A DNA stretch of 64,000 nt from Clostridia bacterium (GCA_017462035.1 JAFTRY010000025.1:1-64000); one strand, 5' to 3'; positions 1 through 8,349 are shown, counted from the first letter of the stretch. A program made the numbers and translations. Notes: a model not told the origin generated them from the sequence alone.

Positions 1-300
1 CTGTGTAAGGGGAGCTGTCCTACGAAGCGAAGCGGAGTAATGAAGCTTGACTGAGGGGTTGTATGAGAGCATTTTTTACAATCCCTCCGTCAGCCTTCGG
101 CTGCCACCTCAGAGTTGCTTGCAACTCGTGCCGCTTGCGGCGTCCCTTTTGCACAAGGGAGGCGAAATAGTAACCACATCTGTGGCGGTAGGGCGAGCTT
201 GCAAGTGTCAAATGCTTCAGTGGGCTTTCAGCCCCGCCAGTAACATGCCCTTATAGGGCTGAGCAAGCCGCCGGCTTAGCCGGTGGTTATAACTGCGCTG
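1..300. repeat. hairpin-rich intergenic repeat
   Basis: No gene is supported in positions 1-344. The segment is a run of short perfect hairpins with 2-6 nt loops: CAGCC/GGCTG (91-103), GAGTTGC/GCAACTC (112-127), GCCGC/GCGGC (130-141), TCCCTT/AAGGGA (143-160), CCACA/TGTGG (174-185), GGGCT/AGCCC (222-234), GCCC/GGGC (247-259) and CCGGC/GCCGG (271-283). The stems differ from one another, so this is not a tandem repeat. It resembles the interspersed non-coding repeats common between genes in gut Clostridia (from general knowledge). The left edge is cut by the window. Confidence 0.7.
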
Positions 301-344
301 TACGTATCGTTTCAGCACTTGCCACATGTATCATCATGTCGACT

Positions 345-1208
345 CTACCGTTCTTTGCTTTTCAGGCGCTCCGCACGCAGGGCAAGGCGATGACGTTGAG
401 GGGTCGTTCCTTTGTATTTCTTGAACACCTTCGTAAAATAACCGCTCTCCCAAAAGCCGCAGTCCGTCGCGATTTGAGTGATGGAGAGATCTGTGAATTC
501 AAGCAAAAAGGTCGCTTGCTCAATGCGATAGGAATTCACGTAATTCATAGGCGTCGTGTGTGTAAGCGAATAGAATATCTTGCAAAAATATCGTGCATTC
601 ATTCCGATCACACCGGCAAGTATATCAAGCGAGAGCTCCTCGTTATAGTGCGCCTCGATGTACTCCAGCACGGGTTTTATGCGGGAGGACCATCGACTTT
701 CGTCGGATGCTTTTTGATAACGCCCCTCTTTGATCAGCCATGAGAAAAGATTTGCGATCGCAGACAGCGTCTCAAGGGAGAGGCAGGGGGATCCACTTGC
801 ATTTGAAAAAATATCCAAAACATCTGCCGGCGCCTTATCCTCCTCGGTAAAAAAGCGGGTGGGCACAAAATCCATGCAAAAAAACGGGCGCAGATGCGTT
901 TTGGCGGCTTCGGTCTTGCCAAACAGGCCGTAAAGATCAAAAACAAGACACTCGTATACGCAATCCATCGGCTCGCCGCCGTGCAGCGTTTCTCCCGGGA
1001 TCAGTACGATATCGCCCTTTTTGATCAGATGCTGCTCTTCGTCAAGGGTCAGCGACAGCTCACCTTCCATCACGCGCAGCAGCTCCCACTCGTTGTGCCA
1101 ATGGAATGCCATTCGGTAACGCGGATGTGTGCTGTTCACATAGTAATACTCAACGGGGAATTCAGCAGAACCGTGCTGTTTTTTATCAAGATAATCGATT
1201 TTTTGCAA
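345..1208 (-). CDS. AraC-family transcriptional regulator
   Basis: A cytoplasmic sugar- or metabolite-responsive regulator of about 287 residues. The N-terminal half is a cupin-type sensor with the pattern AFHWHNEWELLRVMEG. The C-terminal ~100 residues hold the two helix-turn-helix motifs of the AraC family, ending in the signature region around GFWESGYFTKVFKKYKG. I prefer a TTG start at 1208: GGGAGG lies 7 nt upstream of it, whereas the in-frame ATG at 1241 falls almost at the predicted transcription start. It is divergent from the ASRT-like/M24/creatininase genes and their promoters overlap, so it probably controls that trio. The ligand is unknown. Confidence 0.88.
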   Translation of the reverse strand: MQKIDYLDKKQHGSAEFPVEYYYVNSTHPRYRMAFHWHNEWELLRVMEGELSLTLDEEQHLIKKGDIVLIPGETLHGGEPMDCVYECLVFDLYGLFGKTEAAKTHLRPFFCMDFVPTRFFTEEDKAPADVLDIFSNASGSPCLSLETLSAIANLFSWLIKEGRYQKASDESRWSSRIKPVLEYIEAHYNEELSLDILAGVIGMNARYFCKIFYSLTHTTPMNYVNSYRIEQATFLLEFTDLSITQIATDCGFWESGYFTKVFKKYKGTTPQRHRLALRAERLKSKER

Positions 1209-1249
1209 GTATATCCCTCCCAAAAGTGACGATTTTACCATTTGTGCTG

Positions 1250-1279
1250 ATTATACCACAAGAAATGCTTGCTTGTCAA
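1250..1279 (-). promoter_or_regulatory. promoter of the AraC gene
   Basis: On the minus strand, TTGACA (1279-1274), an 18-nt spacer and TATAAT (1255-1250). The -35 box lies only 3 nt from the -10 box of the divergent promoter at 1280-1288, so the two are unlikely to be occupied at once. Confidence 0.75.
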
Positions 1280-1288
1280 TGCTATAAT
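1280..1288 (+). promoter_or_regulatory. extended -10 promoter of the ASRT-like gene
   Basis: The sequence TGCTATAAT (1280-1288) is an extended -10 element with no good -35 box, typical of an activator-dependent promoter. It sits just upstream of the AAAGGAGGTG ribosome binding site of the gene at 1312 and overlaps the AraC promoter region. Confidence 0.6.
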
Positions 1289-1311
1289 TGTGATAAAGGA
1301 GGTGTTATCCT

Positions 1312-1668
1312 ATGAGCTACGGAAAAAAAGTATGGGTTTTTCCCGATGCCGAGCTTCCGCCCGTGGGCGAAAACGAAATACCGGGACACGAATCCGTCAT
1401 CATCACAAACGTGACCGATCAATGCGCACACGTCAGATTTACGCTGATATATACTGACCGTGAGCCCGTTTGCTTTGACGCCAAGGTAGAGGCTAAGCGC
1501 GTTCGCTGCCTGCGTTCAAACAACACCGACGATTTTTGCGGTCACACGGCGACGGAGGGTGAGCAGTATGCGATTATGCTTGAGAGCGACGTCCCGATCG
1601 TTGCGCAGTACGGACGGGCAGAACCGAGAAAGGTCAATTTCTACACGACTCCCGGCTATTGTGAGTAA
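1312..1668 (+). CDS. sensory rhodopsin transducer (ASRT)-like protein
   Basis: 118 residues, cytoplasmic. The pattern (tryptophan near the start, PPVGEN, HESVIITNV, CAHVRFTLIYTDREPV, a run of basic residues, SDVPIVAQYGR) matches what I know of the Anabaena sensory rhodopsin transducer family (PF07100-type). That family comprises small all-beta oligomeric proteins proposed to bind small molecules, usually encoded beside metabolic genes and not beside rhodopsins. Its strong RBS and 25-nt spacing to the M24-like gene indicate an operon. No rhodopsin gene is present, so a light-sensing role is unlikely; a ligand-binding or sensor role in the linked amidohydrolase pathway is my inference. Confidence 0.75.
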   Translation: MSYGKKVWVFPDAELPPVGENEIPGHESVIITNVTDQCAHVRFTLIYTDREPVCFDAKVEAKRVRCLRSNNTDDFCGHTATEGEQYAIMLESDVPIVAQYGRAEPRKVNFYTTPGYCE

Positions 1669-1693
1669 TAAAATTAAAGAAGGAGAAAAAACA

Positions 1694-2866
1694 ATGTCAA
1701 GAATTTGTATTCCGGATCACGAGTATAAAGAAAGAGTGAAGAAGGCTGCTGCCATTCTTCAGCGCGAGGGTCTTGATGCCCTTATCGTGAACGGTAACGA
1801 GGCTGATTACGCCAATCCCAGGTATTTTTCCGGCTTCTGGCCGCTTTTTGAGCGTGCAGGTGTAGCGATCTCGGCCACCGGTGAGGCAGCCCTTATGGTG
1901 GGACCCGAGTCCGCCATCTTTGGCGCGGACAGAAACAAGCTTGAAAAAACCTTTGTTCTGACCGCTTATCGTGAGGGTGCAGACCCCGCGTATCCCGAGC
2001 TCAAGCCCGATACCTTTGCGGATGTGTTCAAGTATCTCAAGGTCACCGGCAAAAAGATCCGCATCGGAATTGCATCCTTCCTCGACACCTCGGTTGTCAT
2101 TTTCAATGCTATCCGCGATGCATTTCCCGAGGCCGAAATCGTGGATGCGGGTAAAATCATGGTGGAGCTTCGCTCTATCAAGAGCGAAAATGAGCTCAAC
2201 TGTCTGCGAGAGGGCTACCGCATTGCAAGCATTGCCACAGAAGAGGTCATCAAGGCCATCCGTCCCGGCATGACTGAGCTTCAGATGGTAGGCGTTGCGC
2301 AGCGTGCAGTTTATGAAAACGGCGCGGAATACGAGGGACTTCCCATGTACGTATTCTCCGAGGCTTCTACGCGCCATGCGATCTCCCGTTCCTCCTACCG
2401 TGAATTTAAGAAGGGGGATATCGTTCAGCTGAACCTGTCTGCCAAGATAGACGGCTATTCTGCCGCTATCGGTTATCCCATTTGCCTCGGCAAGCTGGAG
2501 GGACAGCGCAAGGAGATCGTTCAGTTCTGCCGTGACGCTCACAAGTGGAGCGAGGAGCAGATCAAGGCGGGCGTTTTTGCCGCAGATATCGCAAAGGGCT
2601 CCTATCAGTATTACGTTGACCACGGCTATGAGAAGAATTACGTTTACGGTCCTCTTCACGGCACGGGTATTATCGAGGTGGAGGCTCCTTGGTGCGAAAC
2701 CAGCTCCGATTATTATCTGAAGCCCAATATGTGCTATCAGGTTGACACCTTCATATCCGCAGATACCTTCGGCGTACGCTGGGAAAAGGGCATTGTGGTA
2801 AAAGAAAACGGCTTTGAAAAGCTGAGCCCCGAAATTCCCGCATTCTGCCCCGAAAAACTCTTCTGA
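1694..2866 (+). CDS. M24 family creatinase-like protein, metal site lost
   Basis: 390 residues in the pita-bread (M24) fold: an N-terminal creatinase-type domain (about 1-160) and a C-terminal catalytic-type domain. In metallopeptidases of this family the ligands are Asp, Asp, His, Glu, Glu. Here the first Asp is Asn247, the second is Ala258, His322 is kept, the first Glu is Asp351 and the last is Glu364. Such loss is known in creatinase, which hydrolyses C-N bonds without metal. The start at 1694 has AGAAGGAG upstream. The next gene is creatininase-like, so a creatine-type amidino or amide substrate is plausible; Xaa-Pro peptidase activity is unlikely. A pseudoenzyme cannot be excluded. Confidence 0.8.
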   Translation: MSRICIPDHEYKERVKKAAAILQREGLDALIVNGNEADYANPRYFSGFWPLFERAGVAISATGEAALMVGPESAIFGADRNKLEKTFVLTAYREGADPAYPELKPDTFADVFKYLKVTGKKIRIGIASFLDTSVVIFNAIRDAFPEAEIVDAGKIMVELRSIKSENELNCLREGYRIASIATEEVIKAIRPGMTELQMVGVAQRAVYENGAEYEGLPMYVFSEASTRHAISRSSYREFKKGDIVQLNLSAKIDGYSAAIGYPICLGKLEGQRKEIVQFCRDAHKWSEEQIKAGVFAADIAKGSYQYYVDHGYEKNYVYGPLHGTGIIEVEAPWCETSSDYYLKPNMCYQVDTFISADTFGVRWEKGIVVKENGFEKLSPEIPAFCPEKLF

Positions 2867-2884
2867 TAACAAGGAGGCAATTCT

Positions 2885-3622
2885 ATGCAATTGCTGGAAA
2901 TGCTGTATGACGAAATCCAGGACGCAGTAGACAGAAACGTTCCGTTTATCATCCCGATCGGGACGATGGAATATCATGCGCGGCACGCTTCCTGCGGAAC
3001 CGACACCTTGGTGGTAACGGGTTGCCTTCGCGAGCTTGAAAAGGAAAAGGAGATCGTCGTCTGCCCTCCCATTTGGTACGGAGTGGCTTCTTATGCCGTA
3101 TGTGATGCAAAGCCTTCGCATTTTCACGTCGATGAGGATGTGTATGCCGATTACATTTACTGTGTGTTGAAGTCCATGATTCATGCAGGGCACAAGAACG
3201 TGTATCTGATCCCTCACCATCAGACCGAGGGCGCAGGCTTGATGCCCATGACGATCGCATGTCATAAGGCGGCGAAAAAGGTCACCATGGAATATATGGA
3301 GGAAAAGCTGGGCAGAGGCTGGTGGGGCAGCGATGCTTACGCCACCTACTATGAGGATCTGGGCGGAGGAGAGGATCCCTTTTCCTATATCAAGGTGATC
3401 CCCTTGATCGGAGCGGAGGCTCAGAAGAAGTGCGGCGGCTTTGACCACGCGGGCAAATGGGAGACCTCCTTGCTGATGGGAACGTATCCCGATCTGGTGG
3501 ATCTTTCGCGCTGTGAACGCAATACCGAGTGGTTTGCGCAAAGCGCAAAAGAAGCAAGCGAAGCGCTCGGCAAGCATATGGTTGCTTGCACGCTGGAATG
3601 GCTTCGTGAGGCAATCGTATGA
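2885..3622 (+). CDS. creatininase family amidohydrolase
   Basis: 245 residues, close to the family's usual length. The motif PIGTMEYHARH...GTDT supplies candidate metal ligands Glu29, His31 and Asp40. A His-His pair (111-112) with Glu115 replaces the common NGHGGN stretch, and the late motif DHAGKWETSLLM matches the AGxxET segment of the family. Members hydrolyse cyclic amides (creatininase) or formamides in cofactor biosynthesis. An AAGGAGG RBS and 18-nt spacing place it as the last gene of the trio, followed by a hairpin terminator. The exact substrate is unknown. Confidence 0.82.
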   Translation: MQLLEMLYDEIQDAVDRNVPFIIPIGTMEYHARHASCGTDTLVVTGCLRELEKEKEIVVCPPIWYGVASYAVCDAKPSHFHVDEDVYADYIYCVLKSMIHAGHKNVYLIPHHQTEGAGLMPMTIACHKAAKKVTMEYMEEKLGRGWWGSDAYATYYEDLGGGEDPFSYIKVIPLIGAEAQKKCGGFDHAGKWETSLLMGTYPDLVDLSRCERNTEWFAQSAKEASEALGKHMVACTLEWLREAIV

Positions 3623-3686
3623 GCAAAAGTATTCAAGCATTTTAAGCTTTTTCATCGCAAAAATCATCCCTTTATGTAAAAAAACA

Positions 3687-3735
3687 TTGGACACATCACT
3701 AAGGAAAACCCTTAAAATGATGTGTCCAACTTTTT
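3687..3735 (+). terminator. bidirectional hairpin terminator, copy 1 of a 43-nt repeat
   Basis: A 12-bp stem, TTGGACACATCA (3687-3698) with TGATGTGTCCAA (3718-3729), contains an inner AAGG/CCTT hairpin and is followed by a T-run; an A-run precedes it, so it can work on both strands. It separates convergent genes. The same element recurs at 8295-8337 with two differences in 43 positions. Confidence 0.85.
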
Positions 3736-3740
3736 TATTG

Positions 3741-6098
3741 TTAATTTTCGCGTTGCTTTTTGTTCAGTATCTTGACGCCCGTCAGGATAACCGTGGCGCA
3801 GTCGTCCTCGTTTGCGGTGTACGAAAGCAAGGTGATGCGCTTTTCAGGGTGAGGATTTTCCCATATATAGGCGGTCAGCAGTACGTCCTCGCCGTGGAAT
3901 TTTTCCTCCAACGTGGGGTCGGAAAACCAAGTGCCGACGTAACCGTTATGGCGGTGGTAAGCACCCTGAAGCGGATCGCCGTATTTGCGGTTATAATGCT
4001 GCACGTTTCCAAAATGCTCTGCGGGAACGGTTACCTTTTCGCCGTCCTCATAGGTCGCGGTGTAGGTGCCGCACACATAGTTGGGAGCCCATTCAATGTG
4101 AGGGGGGGCCTGCAACGTGGTGTGCTCGATAGCAAGGCGATCGGCCTTGGCCTGTATCTGCACCTCGCACCCATCTGCTACGATGGCCTGCGGACGGTAA
4201 GCAAGCAGTGCCTCCGGCAAGGAACTGTTGCCTCGGGGCAAGGGGATCTCTGTGCTTGCATATCCCGCGGGGCAGTATTTGCCGCGCATCTCGTCGCGCT
4301 GTACGGGCTGAAGACGTTTGGAGATCAGATGTGCGTAAATTTCGCGCAGAGAGGGATCGTATTGCTCGGTGTTCCAAAGCATTTGGGCGGTGTAGGTCAG
4401 ATCAAATATTTTGCCCCGGCGACCGAAGTTGGCTTCCTTGGTCAGTGCCCACATAGAAACTTGACCGCCCACCATACCGTCCTGCATCATGCGTTGACGG
4501 TATCTGGGGTAGTGAGAGGAATAAAGATTGCCCACAGCCACGCGGAAGCCTAACGGCAGCAGATTATTTTCAAGATCCTTATCGAAATGGAAATACCAAA
4601 TGAAATCCAGGCAAAGGATATCCTTGGGGATCAGATTGGCGGCATTGGCGGTCTGGTATTTCGTGCATGGCTGCAGCATATCCGACCACATAATCGTGCC
4701 GAGTCCCTTTTGCTTGAGGTAATCGTAAAGGCGGTTGATATGGCGTGCCAACAGCACGTCGTGGGGCGTGTTTTTGCATTTTGGGCAAAGACCCAGATGA
4801 TATACCTCATCGTGGCCTATATGCACGTAGCGTTGGGGCTTGGTGACCTCCACAATTTCGTCGATAATATCAAAAATGATCTCGTAGCTCTTTTCGTTGG
4901 AGGGGCAATAGCAGTGGGTATAGAAATTTTCCGGTCTCGCGTCCTCGTTGCGCGTGTCGGTCACATCCTTGTCTGCCTCAGCACGCTCTGCGATTTCGGG
5001 ATGTGCGTAGGTGATATACTGCACATGTCCAAGGCTTTGAATTTCGGGAATGGGTTCGATGCCGAACTCCTTGATATAGTCAAACAGCTCAGCTACCTGC
5101 CATTTTTCAAGCAGCTCGCCCTCAGCCACTTCGCTGTGGGGAAAATAGGGCTGCAATCCCGCCTTGGCGCGTGCCACGCCGCAAAGCCATCCCTCCGAGA
5201 TCTCGGGGTGTCGGTCAAAGCGCATGGCACCCGCAAATTCAATAAACATGGTATTATAGCCGAGGGGCAATAGAACATAGCGCACCAAACGCTTGAAAAA
5301 CTCGATTTCCCGCACGGCGGGAAGGTACAAATGAATGCCGCGCAGAGGCTTGGTGGGCCAATCCTCTACGTGCACGATGGGACAGGCACCGTTCCGACAA
5401 ATATCAAGAAGCTTGCAGACGGCATACATCAGCATAAAGCGAGAGCCCGCCGTCAATACGATGCCGTTTTTGGTGCAATCAACGGTATAGCGCTCTCCGT
5501 CGTAGCCGTCGGAGGCAAGCACCAGCGTGGCACAAACACCGCCCTCGTTAAGCTGTCCAAAGCGCTCCGTCAGGCGCTCGCGCAGAAAGTTTGCGGCGGC
5601 TTTTTCGTCCTCGTGCGCGGTTGCAGTTTTGATATCGGAAATACGAACAAGCTCTTCTCCCGCCGTCAGCGTTTTTGCCATCGGCCAGGTAAAGGGACTG
5701 TCCTCGCGGCGGCAAACGGCAATTTCGGGTGCTGTGAAGGAGAGGTCGTGCAGGACGGTGTGGATACGCAAGATCAAGGCGCTTGCGTATGCACCCACAC
5801 CGACCGTCAGCGTTCCACAGGCAGTTTTGCCCGTTTCGGCCGTGTATTTCGCTACCGTGCGCCCGTCTGCCAATACCTCAAAGCCACGGATTTGAGAACC
5901 CTCTTCAAGCGGGAGCGTAACAGAGCCGACAAACATATGCTCCTGCAGGTCGATTTGAATATCAACACCCGTGTAGTAAAGCTGCTTCCAGCTGAACGTA
6001 GTAACGCCGTTTTCAACGCTCGTCGGCGCGCAGGGGAGGCTCGTGCCGATTTTGGTATAGGTGAACGGCGTGTTGCTCTCAAAATAACCAATATACAT
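3741..6098 (-). CDS. GH20-type beta-N-acetylhexosaminidase-like protein
   Basis: 785 residues with no signal peptide, so it probably acts on imported oligosaccharides. Residues 1-130 form a beta-rich domain, followed by a GH20b-like alpha/beta domain and a TIM barrel from about residue 250. The HIGHDEV motif gives Asp430-Glu431, matching the Asp-Glu catalytic pair of GH20, where Asp orients the substrate acetamido group and Glu is the acid. A CxxC pair (438, 441) follows directly. The C-terminal ~200 residues look like an extra beta domain. AAGGAG precedes the ATG. It lies 41 nt downstream of the WbsX-like gene, so the two are co-transcribed. Confidence 0.8.
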   Translation of the reverse strand: MYIGYFESNTPFTYTKIGTSLPCAPTSVENGVTTFSWKQLYYTGVDIQIDLQEHMFVGSVTLPLEEGSQIRGFEVLADGRTVAKYTAETGKTACGTLTVGVGAYASALILRIHTVLHDLSFTAPEIAVCRREDSPFTWPMAKTLTAGEELVRISDIKTATAHEDEKAAANFLRERLTERFGQLNEGGVCATLVLASDGYDGERYTVDCTKNGIVLTAGSRFMLMYAVCKLLDICRNGACPIVHVEDWPTKPLRGIHLYLPAVREIEFFKRLVRYVLLPLGYNTMFIEFAGAMRFDRHPEISEGWLCGVARAKAGLQPYFPHSEVAEGELLEKWQVAELFDYIKEFGIEPIPEIQSLGHVQYITYAHPEIAERAEADKDVTDTRNEDARPENFYTHCYCPSNEKSYEIIFDIIDEIVEVTKPQRYVHIGHDEVYHLGLCPKCKNTPHDVLLARHINRLYDYLKQKGLGTIMWSDMLQPCTKYQTANAANLIPKDILCLDFIWYFHFDKDLENNLLPLGFRVAVGNLYSSHYPRYRQRMMQDGMVGGQVSMWALTKEANFGRRGKIFDLTYTAQMLWNTEQYDPSLREIYAHLISKRLQPVQRDEMRGKYCPAGYASTEIPLPRGNSSLPEALLAYRPQAIVADGCEVQIQAKADRLAIEHTTLQAPPHIEWAPNYVCGTYTATYEDGEKVTVPAEHFGNVQHYNRKYGDPLQGAYHRHNGYVGTWFSDPTLEEKFHGEDVLLTAYIWENPHPEKRITLLSYTANEDDCATVILTGVKILNKKQREN

Positions 6099-6139
6099 TT
6101 TTGTTCTCCTTGTTCGATCATATTCAATTTCGGTTAATT

Positions 6140-7255
6140 TTACTGATCCTTAAATACTTTCTTCACTGCTTCAAGATAGCCGTAACCGTAAAGATTGTCC
6201 GGCTGAAGATAGCTCGTCTCCGTCCACTCATTCCAGCTGTTTATCGTAATCAGCGGTGCCGGCAGATTATGGGTATCAACGTATTCCTTTGCTTGAATGA
6301 ATGCTTTTTGGATATTTTCGGGTGTGTTATTCGTTATTATGCAGGGCTGAAACTTGCGGAATCTGGGATTGGCATCCCAACCGAGAGATACTTGCGGAAA
6401 ATACCTAATACCCCTTTCGTCCATTTCATCATAATTCTTCTTGTGGATCTTGATCATTTCGCCATAATCGTTATCGCGTTCTTGTCGCGTTCCCATATTG
6501 TAATGCGTAACACTGTCAAAATCAAGCATCCCGTAGACATCTAATACACTTGCGCCAAATTTCCCGTCGAAATCAAACATCTCAAAGGCGTTATAAATTA
6601 ACTGCAGGTGAAGCCCCGGGAACCCGGCGCGCTTTACCTCTTCTCTGAAATAGGCAATAGCCTCCTTTGCGCCGTCAAATCCGCCAAAGCTTTTTAGAAA
6701 GTTTTTAATGCTATATATGGAAAGCACCGGCTTGCCGTCTATCCTATAGTAAGATGGGTGGGAGAAATACTTTTCTATCCAGCGCTTGACTATAGTTTTG
6801 AAGGTATCAAAGGAAACATCGCCGCGCCAGATAATCTCGTTGCCGCATTCATCGGAATGATCAATACTCCAAACGTGATTTGCATTATGATTCGCCCACA
6901 TTATGTAAAACTTTACAAGATTATTATTTGTTGCCCTGAGATATCCATCGGTAAGACAATTTTCAAGAAACGGCCTGCCGTCATACCAATACCAGTCATA
7001 AATGAATACGTTGACACCATGCTTGTAAGCACAGTTGATTTGCATCTCCATAATGTCGGGATTCGCCTCGTTTACATAACCCCAAAGGGGGCGTCTGTCC
7101 CAAACGTAATTCTTTGGCTTGCCCACGCTGTTCTTTTTTACGTTGTGAACCGTTTGCCACTCTCCGTAACCCTCACTCCAAAACAGTCGGGCTCTCATAT
7201 CATCGCCTGTATAAGACGGCCATACATATGCCGCAATATCATATTTCTGCATCAT
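6140..7255 (-). CDS. GH99-like / WbsX domain protein
   Basis: 371 residues with features of the glycosyltransferase WbsX / GH99-like family (PF14307-type): the opening YDIAAYVWPSY, GVNVFIYDWYWYDGRP, GKPVLSIYS and the end motif INSWNEWTETSYLQPD. The fold is a TIM barrel related to endo-alpha-mannosidases. Biochemical roles of most members are unproven, so hydrolase or transferase is open. GGAGAG precedes two adjacent ATGs (7255 and 7252). It is the first gene of the island read toward 3741, divergent from an AraC regulator, and probably acts with the GH20-like enzyme on a glycan. Confidence 0.78.
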   Translation of the reverse strand: MMQKYDIAAYVWPSYTGDDMRARLFWSEGYGEWQTVHNVKKNSVGKPKNYVWDRRPLWGYVNEANPDIMEMQINCAYKHGVNVFIYDWYWYDGRPFLENCLTDGYLRATNNNLVKFYIMWANHNANHVWSIDHSDECGNEIIWRGDVSFDTFKTIVKRWIEKYFSHPSYYRIDGKPVLSIYSIKNFLKSFGGFDGAKEAIAYFREEVKRAGFPGLHLQLIYNAFEMFDFDGKFGASVLDVYGMLDFDSVTHYNMGTRQERDNDYGEMIKIHKKNYDEMDERGIRYFPQVSLGWDANPRFRKFQPCIITNNTPENIQKAFIQAKEYVDTHNLPAPLITINSWNEWTETSYLQPDNLYGYGYLEAVKKVFKDQ

Positions 7256-7303
7256 TCTCTCTCCGAATTATTCTAATATTTTGATTTGCATGTCAAAAGT
7301 CTA

Positions 7304-7332
7304 TTGCATTGTTTACGTGTACATGTTATAAT
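7304..7332 (+). promoter_or_regulatory. promoter of the second AraC gene
   Basis: TTGCAT (7304-7309), a 17-nt spacer and TATAAT (7327-7332), with TG one base before the -10 box (extended -10). Confidence 0.7.
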
Positions 7333-7380
7333 TATAGCACACTTTTTTCATACATACTATAAGAAAGGTACGCATATATC

Positions 7381-8277
7381 ATGCAAAAACGAGCATATCA
7401 GCAACTTTCATACTATAATACGTACTTTTCGCCGCTCCCTGCTGAACAAAACGAGCCCGTATACTTCAGCGGCATTTATACCAAGCTTCCGTACGCAGAC
7501 GATTTCACGTTTCTTCATTATCATGACCGTTACGAAATAGGGATCTGTGAAAGTGGAGAGGGTCTGTTTTTGTCCGAAGGTGTTTTTTCATCGGTATCCA
7601 AAGGCGATCTCATATTCATTGCCCCGTCACGACGTCACTACTCAAGATCATTAAGCCGTGAGAGCCCATGTGTTTGCCGTTTTGCCTATTTACATGCATC
7701 AACCGTGGAGCAGCTGATTTCTTTATCCGCATCGGAAGGCAAAAAGGAACTCATCACCTCCTGCGCACAAAGCATTCCATCTGTTATTCATCCCACGGAA
7801 GATCCCAAGTCGGCAGAGCTGCTTGCGCGCATTATGGAAGCATGTGCAAAGAAGACGCATGAAGGCGATATGGTGGCGGCACTTCTCATATCCGCGTTTA
7901 TGATCGAGTCCTGCGAGGTATATCCCCCCTTTTCTCCGCCTCATATCATGAGTAACACCAATGACGCAATTTCACAAATCTCGGAGTACCTTTATCTTCA
8001 TTACTCCGATTCGGATACTTCAAAATTTTTAGCGCAAAAGTGTCATTTGAGCGAAAGTCAGCTTCGCAGACGTTTTGTGTCGGTATACGGAATGCCACCT
8101 ATCGCCTACCGTAACCTTTTGCGATGTCGGATCGCCGCCGAGCTGCTGACGAGAACAGATATGCCTGTTTCCGAAATCTCGGGCAGGATAGGATTTCATA
8201 CCACCTCGGACTTTTATCGATCCTTTACAAAAATATACGACACCTCTCCCTCTCATTACAGAACCTCGCATAGATAG
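7381..8277 (+). CDS. AraC-family transcriptional regulator
   Basis: 298 residues. The N-terminal cupin sensor (FLHYHDRYEIGICESGEG) is followed by a linker and a C-terminal double helix-turn-helix domain (LAQKCHLSESQLRRRF; ISGRIGFHTTSDFYRSFTKIY). It is divergent from the WbsX-like/GH20-like operon and is its likely activator. The ribosome binding site (GAAAGG) is further from the ATG than usual, so a slightly different start is possible. It differs clearly from the AraC protein at 345-1208, so it is not a recent duplicate. The inducer is probably a glycan breakdown product (inference). Confidence 0.88.
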   Translation: MQKRAYQQLSYYNTYFSPLPAEQNEPVYFSGIYTKLPYADDFTFLHYHDRYEIGICESGEGLFLSEGVFSSVSKGDLIFIAPSRRHYSRSLSRESPCVCRFAYLHASTVEQLISLSASEGKKELITSCAQSIPSVIHPTEDPKSAELLARIMEACAKKTHEGDMVAALLISAFMIESCEVYPPFSPPHIMSNTNDAISQISEYLYLHYSDSDTSKFLAQKCHLSESQLRRRFVSVYGMPPIAYRNLLRCRIAAELLTRTDMPVSEISGRIGFHTTSDFYRSFTKIYDTSPSHYRTSHR

Positions 8278-8294
8278 CCGGCACTATAAAAATA

Positions 8295-8344
8295 TTGGAC
8301 ACATCACCAAGGAAAATCCTTAAAATGATGTGTCCAACTTTTTT
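8295..8344 (+). terminator. bidirectional hairpin terminator, copy 2 of a 43-nt repeat
   Basis: Same element as at 3687-3729: 12-bp stem TTGGACACATCA (8295-8306) with TGATGTGTCCAA (8326-8337), an inner AAGGA/TCCTT hairpin, an A-run before and a T-run after. It again separates convergent genes. Confidence 0.85.
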
Positions 8345-8349
8345 ATTTG

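Noticed and set aside
1697-3694. Minus-strand open frame of 665 codons opposite the M24 and creatininase genes
   Set aside because: The plus-strand frames show clear family motifs and RBSs; the opposite frame has no recognisable motif and spans two genes.
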